Counted from the stretch's first letter, positions 1 through 11,187 are shown. The stretch is DNA of 45,895 nt from Chara braunii (GCA_003427395.1 BFEA01000821.1:413958-459852), one strand, 5' to 3'. The notes: a model not told the origin generated them from the sequence alone. Numbers and translations are program-made.

Positions 1-717
1 TCGCGGGTAATCTCCTTACACCGCAAATCCTCCGCAAGTCGTGTCAACACTCGCGACGCAATTGCGACGCGGCGCCATCCACTACCACACAACTTTGCGG
101 CGCAAAGTCCAGCAGCAAACGGGGGAATTTGATAAATCCGTGTCCACATTGTCGATCGAAAAAGAATACTTGCTCACGTACGACGAGGTTTCGTAGGACG
201 CTGTCTCATATACAACGTCGCACGATGGTGTGTCGTCGTCATGCATCCTGCAGGACAAGAAACTGGAAGTAGTTCGCAGTTCACATCTCGTCATTATCTT
301 AGCGGAGTTTGTAGCTACCAAATCCGAATCAGTTCGCATTTATCTAAATGGGCACGTCGGATGGACCGGAAAGACGGCAGTCCCCCAAGGCCACAAGCGC
401 TTTCTCGCAAACGGATGTCGGTATTGCAAGGCCTGTCACGAATTTGCTCTCATCCGTCCCTTTGCGAAAAGGTCTTCTCCAAGAATAAGCCACGGTTTCG
501 GTGCGTTGCCATTGCTCCTCGTCCGAAGTGGAAAGTTTCCACCTCTTCGTCCAAGCGCCGGAGTACCTTTCGCGAAGATCGGACGAGTGACCTGTAGGCA
601 CCCACCACTATATACGTAAACAACCGAAATGCGGTGAGGAACGGTCGTCCACTGTGCTCTGCCAACCCAGAACGGGACACCTTGAGACAGTTCCTCATCA
701 GGCGACCTAACAATCAG
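1..717. other. 3' flank of the DUF7869 pseudogene, no gene recognised
   Basis: No convincing coding region is seen. Short open frames on both strands lack recognisable motifs. Around 265-345 the sequence holds two diverged copies of a motif (TAGTTCGCAGTT and CCGAATCAGTTCGCATTT) that resembles the quasi-palindrome clustered at 7330-8360 and the 96-bp repeat at 3977-4440. The gene at 718-3331 therefore has this motif on both sides. A GTGTCCAC segment near 140 resembles DNA that encodes the VDTDFY repeats of the neighbouring gene, so this flank may contain more of the same mobile element. Confidence 0.4.
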
Positions 718-3331
718 TCAATCATATTTGTTTATATGGCGCTGAGGGTCGAAGTCCACTTTTGGACGGCCCGCCCTCGGTCCTACATATAGCGAAGCAT
801 CTGGCGAAGGAGGGTCGGCTTCTTGAACTTCTTCCACAATTTCGACTGATTGTGGCCAAAAGGTGTGAGGGTAGATCTCCGGCTCGTCCGCCCCGAGGAC
901 ATCCTCTTCCTCACCCTATCCCGTCTCCTTCTTCTTTTGCTGTTGGATCATGTCGTCCGCCTCGACGAAGATGGCTTTCCAGTAAGACAAAGCATCTTCC
1001 CGCTTGTCGACCTCCTCCTTCCTATATGTCTGCCACATGTGTCTATGTTGTTCGAGGACGTCCACAAATTTTTGGACACTGTCACGAGCCATCCGAAAAT
1101 CGTCTTTAACGACACAGGGCAACCGGGAACCAGTGAACTGGTCTGCCTTCCGGCATCCATTCCGCATCGGTACAGTACTTCTTGTACACCACGACGGGAC
1201 TGTCGTCACGCATGAAGAATTTGAAGAGGTGCGGTCTCGACACGCCGACGATGGTTCTGTTGACGTATTGATCCACTACCCGACGCCAATCCGCAATGTG
1301 ATCGAGCTCAATGCACTTCGGCGGTATCTTGTGCAACGACTCGATAAGCGAGAACAACTGCTTCATGCTGTAAGCATCGTTGTCCTTCAGTTTTTTCGAG
1401 AAAATACTAAAAGTCGCGTCTATGTCGGTAGGCGTGTGGCCAACGAGCATGAACCCTACTTCGACATCTTCGAAAATCCCGAATTTCACCAGAAGAGAGG
1501 CCAACCACATAAGGTATTGGTTTTCGTTTTCCCTCTAGCAATTGTCCACTTGGATTTGGAGGTGGCGTGGCCATTTCTGGCCCGACGCCTGCAACTCACA
1601 TAGAGTCCGCATAACGCACGTCATGGTGCCATCGGAACCGTGCGCATAGAAAGGCAAATACGTGTAAACATAAATGGACAGTTTCCCTCCGTGAGCTACG
1701 ACCGCGATCAGGTTCGTTTTCATCATCATGTCGTGTCGATGATCCTTGGAGTAATTGTACATGTCGATGTGCGAAATGATTGTCTTTTTCTGATCCATTC
1801 CATCCATTATAAGGCAGAGGTATTCCGCGGGGTTCAAAATGGAACGAAGTTTCCAGTCACCGTAATTCGCACAGTGAGCGACCCGATCTAGTTGGTGTTT
1901 GCGGTGCTTTTCATTGAAATCCCTACGGTCACGAAGGAGAAAGGCGTTATCTCCGGCTTGTCTAAGGCAGACGCACTCGCCACACTTTGTGAACGAGTTG
2001 GACTTGGCAAGGTCGGCATGCCACAAGTACTTCCTCCACACAGAGTAGAAGACTTGCTCCAAAATGACGGTCTGACCCGCCGCTTCCAAGTCCGCCTTGA
2101 TGGACTCGTATACAANGAGCTTCGTGAAATAAGCAGGGAGCCTAACTTTAGGTCGTTGTGAGGTCCCCCTCACAACCATTTCGTTAGGCATAGCATCTCC
2201 ATGTTCTTCCACGAACCTTGTCACACGAGCCAGCATGCTCACATACTCCGGTCTCGAATTGAACAATCCCCATCGACCATGACGGCCATGCACGACCCCG
2301 TCCGACTTGCACTTGCTATAACGACGAAATGTGTTTCAACATATCCCTATTATTTTGCACCAACCGGCAATGCGCACACGGTGTTTGCACTGCTCTGGTT
2401 GGACTCTTTCCAGACCGCCGTCGAAGATAGTGAAATTATCGAGGGTTTGCATCCACCACTCGATCCTCCTTTCGAGGGACATTTCGTAATAGGCTTCGCG
2501 CACCGGTTTGATATCGTCAATGGTCAAGACCCGAAGACACTTGTTCTTACAACATTTGTACGTCGAGACGAGCGTAATGTTAGTTTCATTCAATCGACTT
2601 TTGGCCCTCCTCGAATGCTCTGACCTTCTAACCGGCCTATTTTTTCGATTATATCTTTTCCTTTCTCCAGGTAGGGGATGAGACAAAACTTGAAGGACTG
2701 CTTCGGGCGTTCCAGGTTGGATTTCGGTAGGGGACCTATGCGCTGCACCTAGGAATTTTCATCTGTCCGTGGGAGCGGTTCTCCGCAAATCAGATTGGGA
2801 GGATTCCGATGAACTGTAGAAATCTGTGTCTACAAAACCAGTCTGCCAATTTTCCATCGACGGAGAGCCAACTTTTCCGGCTTCACATGCAATTCTCTTA
2901 CCTATCTTCGCACTTCCACATGCACGTTCCGTTGCCTGGTCCCTATCATACCCGTTTTTGTCAAATGCATCGCACTGTTCCCGATAAGATTCGTTTCTAT
3001 CGGGCGTACCACAGAAGTCTGTGTCCACCAACGACCGACTGTAGTCAAATGCTAGGGGTTGGGCAACTTCAATGCTTTCAGACAGTCTACCTGCTGTCCG
3101 CACGAGATCTGATTCAGTCGTTTCGGACACACCATAGAAATTTGTGTCTACGAACATCCACCCACCGAGAAACGTCTCGACATCCCGAACACCCTTACTA
3201 CCGGGGATTAGCGCTGTAGATACGCGCTGACCGTCGGTATCGTCGGTAAAGCGAACAAAACGACACCGGGCGGACGTCGTAGACGAGCCTGAATGATTCG
3301 TCGGGGTCAACATTGAGAACTCCCTTTTCAA
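718..3331 (-). pseudogene. DUF7869-type DDE transposase-like protein, decayed
   Basis: Read on the minus strand, a single frame runs from the ATG at 3331 to 1106, broken only by stops at 2759-2761 (TGA), 2336-2338 (TGA) and 1535-1537 (TAG). After a one-base frame change near 1106-1130 it continues, past a TAG at 916-918, to a terminal TGA at 718-720. The order matches the DUF7869 family, thought to be RNase H-fold transposase derivatives: a Cys-rich N-terminal segment (KCCKNKCLRVLT followed by DI and an ERR motif, about 2560-2430); a FTKCGEC segment near 2000-1975; then MDGMDQKKT (1807-1781), QVDNC (1552-1538) and GHTPTDID (1441-1418). These last three are the conserved acidic/His positions expected of the catalytic core. 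The TAG falls directly after VDNC, inside the DNCxREN motif. One base at 2116 is N. The N-terminal 190 residues carry three copies of a VDT(D/N)F(Y/C) motif. Family assignment is from remembered motifs; the decayed state is seen directly. Confidence 0.8.
2760..3160 (-). repeat. Three VDTDFY-type repeats in the N-terminus of the DUF7869 protein
   Basis: Residues 60-77, 101-117 and 166-183 of the frame starting at 3331 share the pattern (F/L)VDT(D/N)F(Y/C), followed by a Ser/Glu-rich stretch (SETTESDL, PDRNESYR, SESSQSDL). At DNA level the repeated core on the plus strand is AGAAATCTGTGTCTAC or a close variant, near 2817, 3012 and 3137. The repeats are irregularly spaced (about 40 and 65 residues), so they are not a simple satellite. 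Function unknown. Confidence 0.55.
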
Positions 3332-3976
3332 ACCGCAATGCCAATCAGAGGGAGCTTCCGGGCTGCTGTCACAAGAACTACGTTGTCGAACATCGTCTTC
3401 TCAGTGTTGTCACGACGGTGGCGGTGGCATGACATAGTGGACGGATTGGACAACCATTTGAAGAGACGATTCACACAAAAACTGTACAACAAGAAAATCA
3501 CGTCAACGTATGACGAGGTCAGGGAAATGAACAAGAGGGAGCAAACTCGCATTTCTAATATTTATCACAAAACAGTGGAACAACAACATTTGAATCCATA
3601 TCGTTTTGTCGGACCCTGATGTGAGGCTCAAGTGGTATCTCAAGTCCGACTACTCTCCCACTCGTTCAGTGTGCAAGTGGTTTGGATATGTCCGAGTAAA
3701 CTCGCACTTTTTCAGGCGAGAGTACAAATGCGAGCCGATTCGGACTTATTCAACGTACAGTAATAAATTAAGTTCATGGTCGGAACAAGGGCGAACACAA
3801 GTGCAAGTCAATTCGGTATTATCCACTAAACAACAAGAAATTTTAAGTGCCAAAAAATTCGCACTTCAGAGGAACATTTCAATTACGCCGTGCAATAAGA
3901 AATTGCCTTCGTGGTTGGTTTAGTGGCAAGTTAACTCGCAAATACAAAAGGACTTCATTCTTTTGGGACGGGAGGA
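3332..3976. other. 5' flank of the DUF7869 pseudogene with scattered motif copies
   Basis: No gene is supported here. Short segments such as GAGTAAACTCGCACTTT (near 3697), TGCGAGCCGATTCGGACTT (near 3730), AAATTCGCACTTC (near 3855) and GTTAACTCGCAAA (near 3930) are diverged versions of the motif that becomes regular in the tandem repeat starting at about 3977. They could be subterminal repeats of the transposon whose protein lies to the left; no terminal inverted repeat could be fixed by eye. Confidence 0.35.
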
Positions 3977-4440
3977 GACGCGACTTATCGACTAAAGAGG
4001 AACAAATTGAGGGGGATGGTTGGTTGAAGAGCGAATAAATTCGCACTTGCAAACGAGCATTTCCATTATGAAACTGCGGCTTATGGACTAAAGAGTCACA
4101 AATTTACGGGGATGGTTGGTTGAAGAGCGAATAAATTCGCACTTGCAAACGAGCATTTCCACTATGAAACTGGGACGTATGGACTAAAGAGTAAGAAATT
4201 TAGGGGGATGGTTGGTTGAAGAGCGGATAAATTCGAACTTGCAAACGGGCATTTTCATTACGAAACTGGGGGTACAAGTGCGAGTTAATTCTGACCTATG
4301 GACTAAACAGTAACAAATTAAGGGGTTGGTTGGTTCAAGAGCGAATGAATTCGCACTTGTAAACGAGCATTTCCATTACGAAACTGCGGGTACAAGTGCA
4401 AGTTGTTTCCGGCTTGTTCTGCGTGTAGTACGAGCCACAG
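3977..4440. repeat. 96-bp tandem repeat, four copies, carrying the TTCGCACTTG motif
   Basis: The segment GAGCGAATAAATTCGCACTT recurs with its GCGA at 4031, 4127, 4223 (one changed base in the core) and 4341. Spacing is 96, 96 and 118 bp; the last interval carries an extra segment, GGTACAAGTGCGAGTTAATT. Each unit also contains GCAAACGAGCATTTCCATTA, GAAACTG, GGACTAAAGAGT and GATGGTTGGTTGAAGAGC. The core GCGAATAAATTCGC is almost a perfect inverted repeat. Confidence 0.85.
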
Positions 4441-5990
4441 ATCGTCGCAAGAGAGAAATAGGGAAAGATGGCGTACTATTTTTTAAGATGGAGAAAGATT
4501 GCGAAGCGATGGGCAGACGGCGCATCGATGAAAATACATGGAGAGAGATGGCGCACCGAATGAGAGAGATGGCGCACCAAGAGAGATGGAAGGAGTCACA
4601 ATCTTCCCCCGAATACAACGTCCGGTCATTACAGCTGAATTCGGGTCATCTTTCAGTCTAAAGACAACTATAACGAAAGTGCGTCGTATATTCTGGGGAA
4701 GAAGGTAGATGGCGCAGGAAGGGAAAGAGATAGTGAACTGATTGGGAGATGTGCCGCAGGGAGAGAGAGAGATTGCGCACCGATGAAGAAACATGGCGCA
4801 GCAATGGAGATAGCAGGCGCAGCGATGGTTAGCGAGAGCACAGCAATGGAGAAAGATGGCGCACCGAAGCAGATAGATGACGATGAAGATAAATTAGGAA
4901 AGATAACGCAGCGATGGAGATAGATGACGAAGGAGATAGATTAGGAAAGATAGCGCACCGAAGGAGATAGATGACGAAGGAGATAGATTAGGAAAGATAC
5001 CGCAGCAATGGGGATAGATGACGAAAGGTCGGTAGAGATCGCGCCTCGGTGGAGAGAGATAGCGATGACCAAGATTTGTTATTGCACAACATCAGTTCCA
5101 TCGAGTTAAACCTTCGTTAAGCATACCTGTCACTTGTTTCGTGCGATTCCGCAGTGATGGGCGGCTGCACCGATGACGACCTGAAACAACAATACAATGG
5201 CGATGGCGGGATCGCGCAGGAGTAATGGAGAGCCTCTGGGGCAAGGATGGAGGTTGTCTGGTGGTCGAAAGAGATCGCGGAGTGATGGAGTGAGATGGAG
5301 AGTGATCACTCAGCGATGGAGGGACATCGTGCGACGATAGAGAGAGAAATCGCTCAGCGCTGCGGTGGGATAACACTGGCCAGGGCTTTAATAGCGATGT
5401 CTAGCGCTGCGGTGGAGAGCGATGGCACAGCGGTGCAGAGCGATGGCGCAGCGGTACAGAGCGATGGCGCAGCGATGGAACACGTTACAATGCAGCGATA
5501 GCGATAGCGATGGCAGCGATGGAACAGCGATAGCGATGGCGCACCGGTGGAGAGCGATGGCGCAGCGATGGAACAGCGATAGCGATGGCGCACCGGTGGA
5601 GAGCGATGGCCCAACGATGGAACAACGATAGCGATGGCAGGGATAGCGATAGCGATGGCGCACCGATTGAGAGATGGCGCAGCGATGGAACCAGCGTTAC
5701 GATGGCAGCGATAACGATGGCGCAGCGATGGAACCAGCGTTGCGATGGCAGCTATGGTACCAGCGTTGCAATGGCGCAGCGATGGCCAGCGCTGCGATGA
5801 GAGTGATGGCGATTGTCAGCGCTGCGATGGTCAGGCGAGCGCGACGACTACGATGGGGGATATAGGTTTGTGTCGCCATGGCGATGAGCTAAGCGCATCG
5901 ATGGCGATGGTGCATGGCGAGCGTTGGCGATGGCGATAAGCTAAGCGCATCGATGGCGATGGTGCATGGCTAAGCGCATCGATATCCAAC
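4440..5990. repeat. Degenerate minisatellite built on GATGGCGCA / CAGCGATGG
   Basis: From about 4440 to 5060 the sequence repeats AGAGAGATGGCGCACCGA and AGGAGATAGATTAGGAAAG variants with irregular spacing. From about 5380 to 5850 it becomes denser: AGCGATGGCGCAGCGATGG and GCACCGGTGGAGAGCGATGG variants follow each other closely. Between 5873 and 5990 a longer block containing TAAGCGCATCGATGGCGATG occurs twice with a third partial copy. All open frames across the stretch (Met-Ala-Gln-Arg-Trp type peptides and their Ser/Ala/His complements) are repeat translations and are not called as genes. Confidence 0.85.
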
Positions 5991-6477
5991 GCCGTTGACA
6001 TTTGCAAAATGTCTGAATGACAGCAACACCGGAACTTATAGATTTTCGGTGTTTTTGACCTCGGCGCATAACGAATCGCCGCGCCTCGGCGGGAAATAAA
6101 CCGTCGCCTGGCCTCAACGCGCAACGAACCGCCTCGGTGCACAACGAATCGCCGCACCTTATGGATTCTTGCGCCTGACCTCGTGCGTCGGATCATGCCG
6201 ATCGACAGTCCAGATTAGAACTGCGAAAATGACATTGCCTGCCCCTTGTTTTCGGGAACTGTCACATCTTTGCACGCCGGAGTGGACTGAGATTTTGGGG
6301 CCACTGGCATACCAGTGGCTCCGTTTATCTGCGCGGTTGAAAATTGTTGATCGACGACTGACAATTTCCGGTACCCCTTACCGTTTATAGGCCCTGCCGT
6401 TTTATGGGCCCAAAGGTGCGATACGCGAATCGATTCGGCCCCACCTTGATCCCGACGAGAGGCCTGCTGCAACAAAG
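5991..6477. other. Non-repetitive interval, no gene recognised
   Basis: No coding region is supported; short open frames on both strands lack known motifs. It contains a strong hairpin at 6300-6319 and leads into a TATA-like sequence at 6478. A variant of CGAATCGCCGC is repeated around 6075-6155. Confidence 0.3.
6300..6319. other. Perfect 8-bp stem-loop
   Basis: GCCACTGG at 6300-6307 and CCAGTGGC at 6312-6319 are exact reverse complements separated by the tetraloop CATA. No T-tract or gene end adjoins it and its role is unknown. Confidence 0.7.
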
Positions 6478-6485
6478 TATAAAAG
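6478..6485 (+). promoter_or_regulatory. Candidate TATA box
   Basis: TATAAAAG in a GC-rich setting is a good RNA polymerase II TATA consensus. It points toward the long plus-strand pseudogene starting at 8442, but the distance (about 1.9 kb, filled by repeats) makes the link uncertain. TATA-like strings also occur by chance. Confidence 0.25.
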
Positions 6486-6594
6486 GCGTTGCAGCCCTCG
6501 AGTTATCCCTTTTGTTGGCGCTCCACAGATCAAGACGCGCTATCGCTTCCGCGCGCGTTCTGATATTTGGTCTTCAGTCCCCACCACCTTCCGC

Positions 6595-6690
6595 CATAAC
6601 CCGCTCACTCTTCGCTCTTCGCTCCGTCCGCAGTTGCCACATTGTGTTCGGTTCGCTCTTCGCTCTTCGCTCTTCGGTCTTCCTAGCTCG
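6595..6690. repeat. TTCGCTC microsatellite
   Basis: Short runs of CTTCGCTCTTCGCTC occur twice, separated by a unique stretch of about 40 bp. Confidence 0.7.
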
Positions 6691-7079
6691 ATATCCCTCC
6701 ACCCTCGCAGGTTCAGTGGTCGCACATCCATATCCGTCCGACGTTGGTTGCTCGTTCAACGCACGACGAAGGTAAAATCACATAACTTGAGTTGTCCTAT
6801 TCTGTGTCCGACGTCCGAACACATTCCCAGATGCCCTGTTTGTACCTGCAGGATATAACGCCGCAGCCTCGTTTGGTTGAACCCCGAATCAATTCCCGGT
6901 CTTGTTGTTTCGCCAGTGGACGTGTTCTGATGTCTTTTCTCCACCCTCCGCCATAGCCCATCCGCGTTCCGCAGCTCGATTACCTTTCGCCATAGCCACG
7001 ATAACGTTCGTATAAAGCTGCTCGATCCCCTTCGCAACTTGTAGTCGTCGCAGCGCATGGTGAACCCCGAATCAATACC

Positions 7080-7155
7080 TAGTTTCTACACTGAACACCG
7101 AATCAATTCCCGATTTTCGCTCACCTGTCCGTTGTGAGGTCGCCGACCTGATATC

Positions 7156-7201
<46 letters not shown>

Positions 7202-7320
7202 TATATGTATATATAGAGATACATTGCTACACTGAACACCGAATCAATTCTCGATTTTCGCTCACCTGTCCCTTGTGAGGTCGCCGACCTGATATATATA
7301 TATATATATAGATAGATACA
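7080..7320. repeat. 141-bp duplication carrying TA microsatellites
   Basis: A block beginning CTACACTGAACACCGAATCA starts at 7086 and again at 7227. It contains TTTTCGCTCACCTGTCC and GAGGTCGCCGACCTGATAT; the latter includes GGTCGCCGACC, a short inverted repeat. Each copy runs into a TA tract (7159-7194 and about 7291-7310), so TA expansion probably happened independently in the two copies. The related phrase CCCCGAATCAAT is also seen near 6883 and 7064. Confidence 0.8.
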
Positions 7321-7329
7321 TATATATAC

Positions 7330-8360
7330 ACAAAGATATATTGCGAGTCAGTTCCCAGTTTGCGACGTACAGTAGTCCAAGAGTAACAACTGCGAGGTAA
7401 TTCGCAGTTTACCCAAAGTTAGACACATATTTCATTAAAGGCAGTTCTTTATTTCCGCAAATGCGAGTTAGTTCGCACTTTTTGAGCAACACTGCTGGAG
7501 GAGTTGATAACCCATCCCGTGCGGCTTTCAGGTCTTCAGTTCCACAATTCCGAGTTAGTTCGTACTTTCCCCTAGTGCTGCGGGTCACCACTGTTGTCTT
7601 GTCTACAGAATTGCGAGTTAGTTCGCACTTGTCGATATACCAGGTCTTCAGCTCCACAATTCCGAGTCAGTTCGTACTTTCCCCTTGTACTTCGGGTTGC
7701 AATTGTTGTCCTGTTACCAGAACTGCGAGTTAGTTCGCACTTGTTGACACCCTTCGCACTTGTCGATAAACCACATCTTACTCGTTTCGTGCGTCTTTCA
7801 GGTCTTCAGGTCCACAATCCTAAGTTAGTTCGCACTTTCCCCTAGTACTGCGAGTTGCCATTGTTGTCTTGTCTACAGAACTGCGAATTAGTTCGCACTT
7901 GTCGACACCCTTCGCACTTGTCGATAAACCACATCTTACTCGTTTGGAGGGCACCTAGTCGGGTCGCAATCTTTTCGAAGAGTTGTCGTCTTCCCTCCGA
8001 ACTCACTCTGCCAGTCACCCAATTGTTTTGTATTCCTTTGCATTTCAAACACCAATCTCATTCTTCGGTTTCGTTGAGCCCGGAACTGCACGTCGGTTCC
8101 CCCTTGTCGATACCCATGCGGTACTTGTTGTAGACGACTTCATTCCCGAAACTCCGAGTTAGTTCGTACTTTCCTGAACATAAATAAGCCAGAAGAAACC
8201 TCGATTCTACGACAGCGAGCTCGTTCGCACTCTGCCGGAGGACTGCTGTCCTTCCTATCGTTCACCCGATTGTTGTGATTTCATGTTCATTTCGAACACC
8301 CATCTCTTACGTCCTTTTCGTTCTCCATTTCGTTAAGTCCGAGTTAGTTCGCACTTCGCT
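7330..8360. repeat. Cluster of the quasi-palindromic motif GCGAGTTAGTTCGCACTT
   Basis: At least ten copies or near copies are visible, for example near 7336, 7391, 7462, 7549, 7615, 7663, 7723, 7823, 7883, 8153 and 8340. Some carry CCGAGTTAGTTCGTACTT instead. Between copies, longer segments recur: TTGTCGATAAACCACATCTT (near 7759 and 7918), CTTTCAGGTCTTCAG (near 7525 and 7795) and TTTCCCCTAGT (near 7566 and 7846). The GCGA...TTCGC halves are complementary, so each motif can pair with itself. No ORF here is credible. Confidence 0.8.
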
Positions 8361-8374
8361 TCTGTAGTGGTCTG

Positions 8375-8426
8375 AGGTTGGGCGTGTTAGTCATCCGAGT
8401 TGATCTTAGGTTGGGCGTGTTAGTCA
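8375..8426. repeat. 19-bp direct repeat just upstream of the long pseudogene
   Basis: AGGTTGGGCGTGTTAGTCA is exact at 8375-8393 and 8408-8426, spaced 33 bp, ending 15 bp before the ATG at 8442. It could be a regulatory pair or a slippage duplication. Confidence 0.6.
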
Positions 8427-9699
8427 ACGGGTGGGAGTACAATGGGGTCCACAAAGAACACCTCCACAAGCGCTGGACCGACTGCCTTCGGGGAGGGACG
8501 ACCTCTTCACCAATCTACTCCTCAGTATATGCATGCAATGGGAGCACAATGGTTTTTGGACTTCGTTGTTCAGGGGTACCTTTTTGGGCCAGTTGTTTTC
8601 ATGCGACCCACTTGCGTTCCAGACGCTGGGGGAGCGGTCAACGTTCTTCCTCTTGGTACCATCGTCTCGTGCGCCAAGACTCCTGGAGGTTTGCTCAAGC
8701 TGCACACTAACGGCTTGTACGACGAGTGCAGACCACCTCTCAGAGGTGTTAAGGGTATGCTGGTGATCATCAAGAGTTTCGCGGGGTGCGGCTCGAACAT
8801 GACGTTGTGCTCTCACTTCGAAGGCCTTTACGATGGCGGCAACAAGCGTCTTCCATCGCCAGAGCAATATCTCGATTTTGCACTGATGGTGCCGAAAGAA
8901 CGTCTGGTTCTTTCGCGAGAACAAGTTTTTCGGCTTCTGCCACCTCATGAGGGGTCGTCCGGCTTGGCTCAAGAAACTCCAGGTACGGCAGTGGAGCGCG
9001 GGAGTCCGATTCAAGACGCTGGGGGTCGGGTCAAGGGGCGTGCGCGCAACGTTCACACGCAGGTCACAATGCTCCTGGGAACACGTCGGACTTGCATTCT
9101 CAGGGTACAGGGACTCAACGGGTCGGTACTCCGAAACTCATCAAGGTCCGCTGCGGCGGCGACACGTATTCGCTTCGAGATGAGTCGAGAGGAGAATCCG
9201 GCAGATCGGGGCAAGATGTCGGAGGGAATGAGGCTGAAGGGATGGGCGATGTCCGTGAAAGCTCTGGCAGGGAGAACACTCCTTCGGAGAAGAAGCGCGA
9301 GCGATAGAGGATGGTGCGAGAGGAGGTGGCGGAAGGAACCCTTCGCATGAAGAGGATGAGAGGAAAATCGGAGGCGGTGATGGGCGGGGATGGAGGTGAC
9401 GTTGGAGAACGTGCCTCGGAAAAGAGGCCGCCAAAGGAAGAGGGTGGGACGACAAGTAAGAAAGCGAGGAGGCCCGACAGTTTGACCATCCGCGAAGGAC
9501 AAGCCGTGGGTGGAGGAGATTCGGCTGATCCAGGCACTACGGCCGTGAAAGAATCTTCGAGGAAATCGAAACGGAAAATGGCAGTTGAAGAAGGCGATGG
9601 CCAAAAAAAACCTCGAAGGCGGAAGACTGCTGAGGCGGCAAAAGGGGGCGAACGGCCTGTCGGTGAGGACTGCGACGAAGCGGCAGCGTTCTAGCTCGA

Positions 9700-10200
9700 A
9701 TACGAGCGGAACGGTAGCGGTGAAATCGTGGAGAAGGAGCTCCCCGTCCAACTGCTCATCGACCCCAAGAAGGTCTGCGACATCCCGTCTTGGGAAAGAT
9801 ATTACAACCACCGCAGTCTAAATCGCGAAACTGTGGACGACATCAAGGCTGCGATGCTGAGTTAATAGCGCGAGAAAAGGGGGAAGATCTGGACGAAAAA
9901 CCCTTTGGTTCTGGTACCCATCTACAAGCCGGTGACGCGTAGGCCGGAGAAAGCTGACAGGGTTCACAAAGATGTCTTCAAGCCAGAGGACAAGGACAAG
10001 TACTACTATTACCCTGTTAACGGACAACACACTGTGGCTGCTGTCAAGGAGTTGGAGGGTGAGCCAATATTCGATTTGTGGAAGATGCACACGTGGCCGG
10101 CGAGAGTGGTGTGGTTCTCCGACCGAGATTTCGCGGGGTATAGGCAGGTCAGTCTTAACGAGAACACGAGACACAAGATGTCTAAGCAGCGATCGCAGAA
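9700..10200 (+). other. ParB/sulfiredoxin-like domain segment of the pseudogene
   Basis: The frame encodes an upstream segment ELPVQLLIDPKKV ... NRETVDDIKAAML, then two consecutive stops (9863-9868), then TKNPLVLVPIYKP and, at about 10010-10057, YYYYPVNGQHTVAAVKELEG. The NGQH-x3-AAxKEL pattern after a beta strand is the signature of ParB N-terminal/Srx-fold domains, which bind or hydrolyse nucleotides (CTP in bacterial ParB). In bacteria and phages such domains occur fused to DNA methyltransferases. The upstream ID-P segment fits the first strand of the fold. The fold assignment is by motif only. Confidence 0.55.
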
Positions 10201-11187
10201 GGCAGCGTTCTTGGACATGCGGGAGGCATGGGAGAATGAAGGAAGGCCGATGGCCATTCAAGGGAACCCTTCTAACAAAGAGGCCGAAAAACAAAAGTTT
10301 TTCGAATTCCAAAAGCTGATTTTGGGAAAGAGTCCGAACGAATGTCACTGGTCGTTGTCAAAAAAATGTTCGTCGCTCGCCGACAAGGAGAATGTCGCTG
10401 CCGTTGGCAATGCATTAAGGCAGTGGATGCCGCTCGTAACGGCCGGTGATGACGTTTTCCGCAATGCCATGGAGTTCTACGCGAAATGGGCGGAGGGGAA
10501 GTTGTTGGGCGGCGACGGCAAGACGCCATTATCGAGGCCGAGCAAATACATGCCAGACAAATCTCCGGGTCTGCAAGCAATTCCGGAAATGGGCTCGAAA
10601 GGGGCGGCTGGTGAAAGGAAGATGGGGTGGCTGGTCCGGGTCCCGCCGCCTCCGACCAAAAAGAAAACGCAAGCGGACGACAAGTTTTTCGTGGTCGTGA
10701 AGGAGCCAGACATGTTCTGTTGGCAGTGTCTCGCGGACATGACCGATGTCGAGAAACTGTCGATCCTTGACGACATTCTCGCGCTAAGGGGAGTGTTCGT
10801 GCAATCCGCGGGCGGCCATCTGAAGCGTCAACATAAACCTGGAATTAAAGACATGGTCGCGACGAGGAAAGTGGACCGTGTGATGCTCCGTATGTTCCAC
10901 TATATCTTGTTCCTTGAAACGGAGGAGGACGAATGTGTTTGCCGCCACAGGAGCCCTTTTTTTTCAGACCGAGGGGAAGCTTCTGGAGGAGTTCGGGCCG
11001 CAGGGCCTCACGAAACAGGTGTGGGTCGAAATGCGAAAGCATTTCCAGGGCGCAGTGGAGTACGTGAACACTTGCAAATGTACTCTTCTGCACGAGAAGG
11101 AGTCCATCGACGACGCGAAAAATTTGTCCGTTCCATCTTGCGACGGACAGAAAAGAAGTTTGAGACACTATCAGGGTCAGCGGGGAT

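Noticed and set aside
1-4500. Terminal inverted repeats and target duplication for the DUF7869 element
   Set aside because: Could not be located by eye; the shared motif is internal and self-complementary, so it does not define ends.
9053-9811. 252-codon minus-strand ORF
   Set aside because: Ser/Pro/Arg-rich antisense shadow of the GC-rich charged linker of the plus-strand pseudogene, with no motif.
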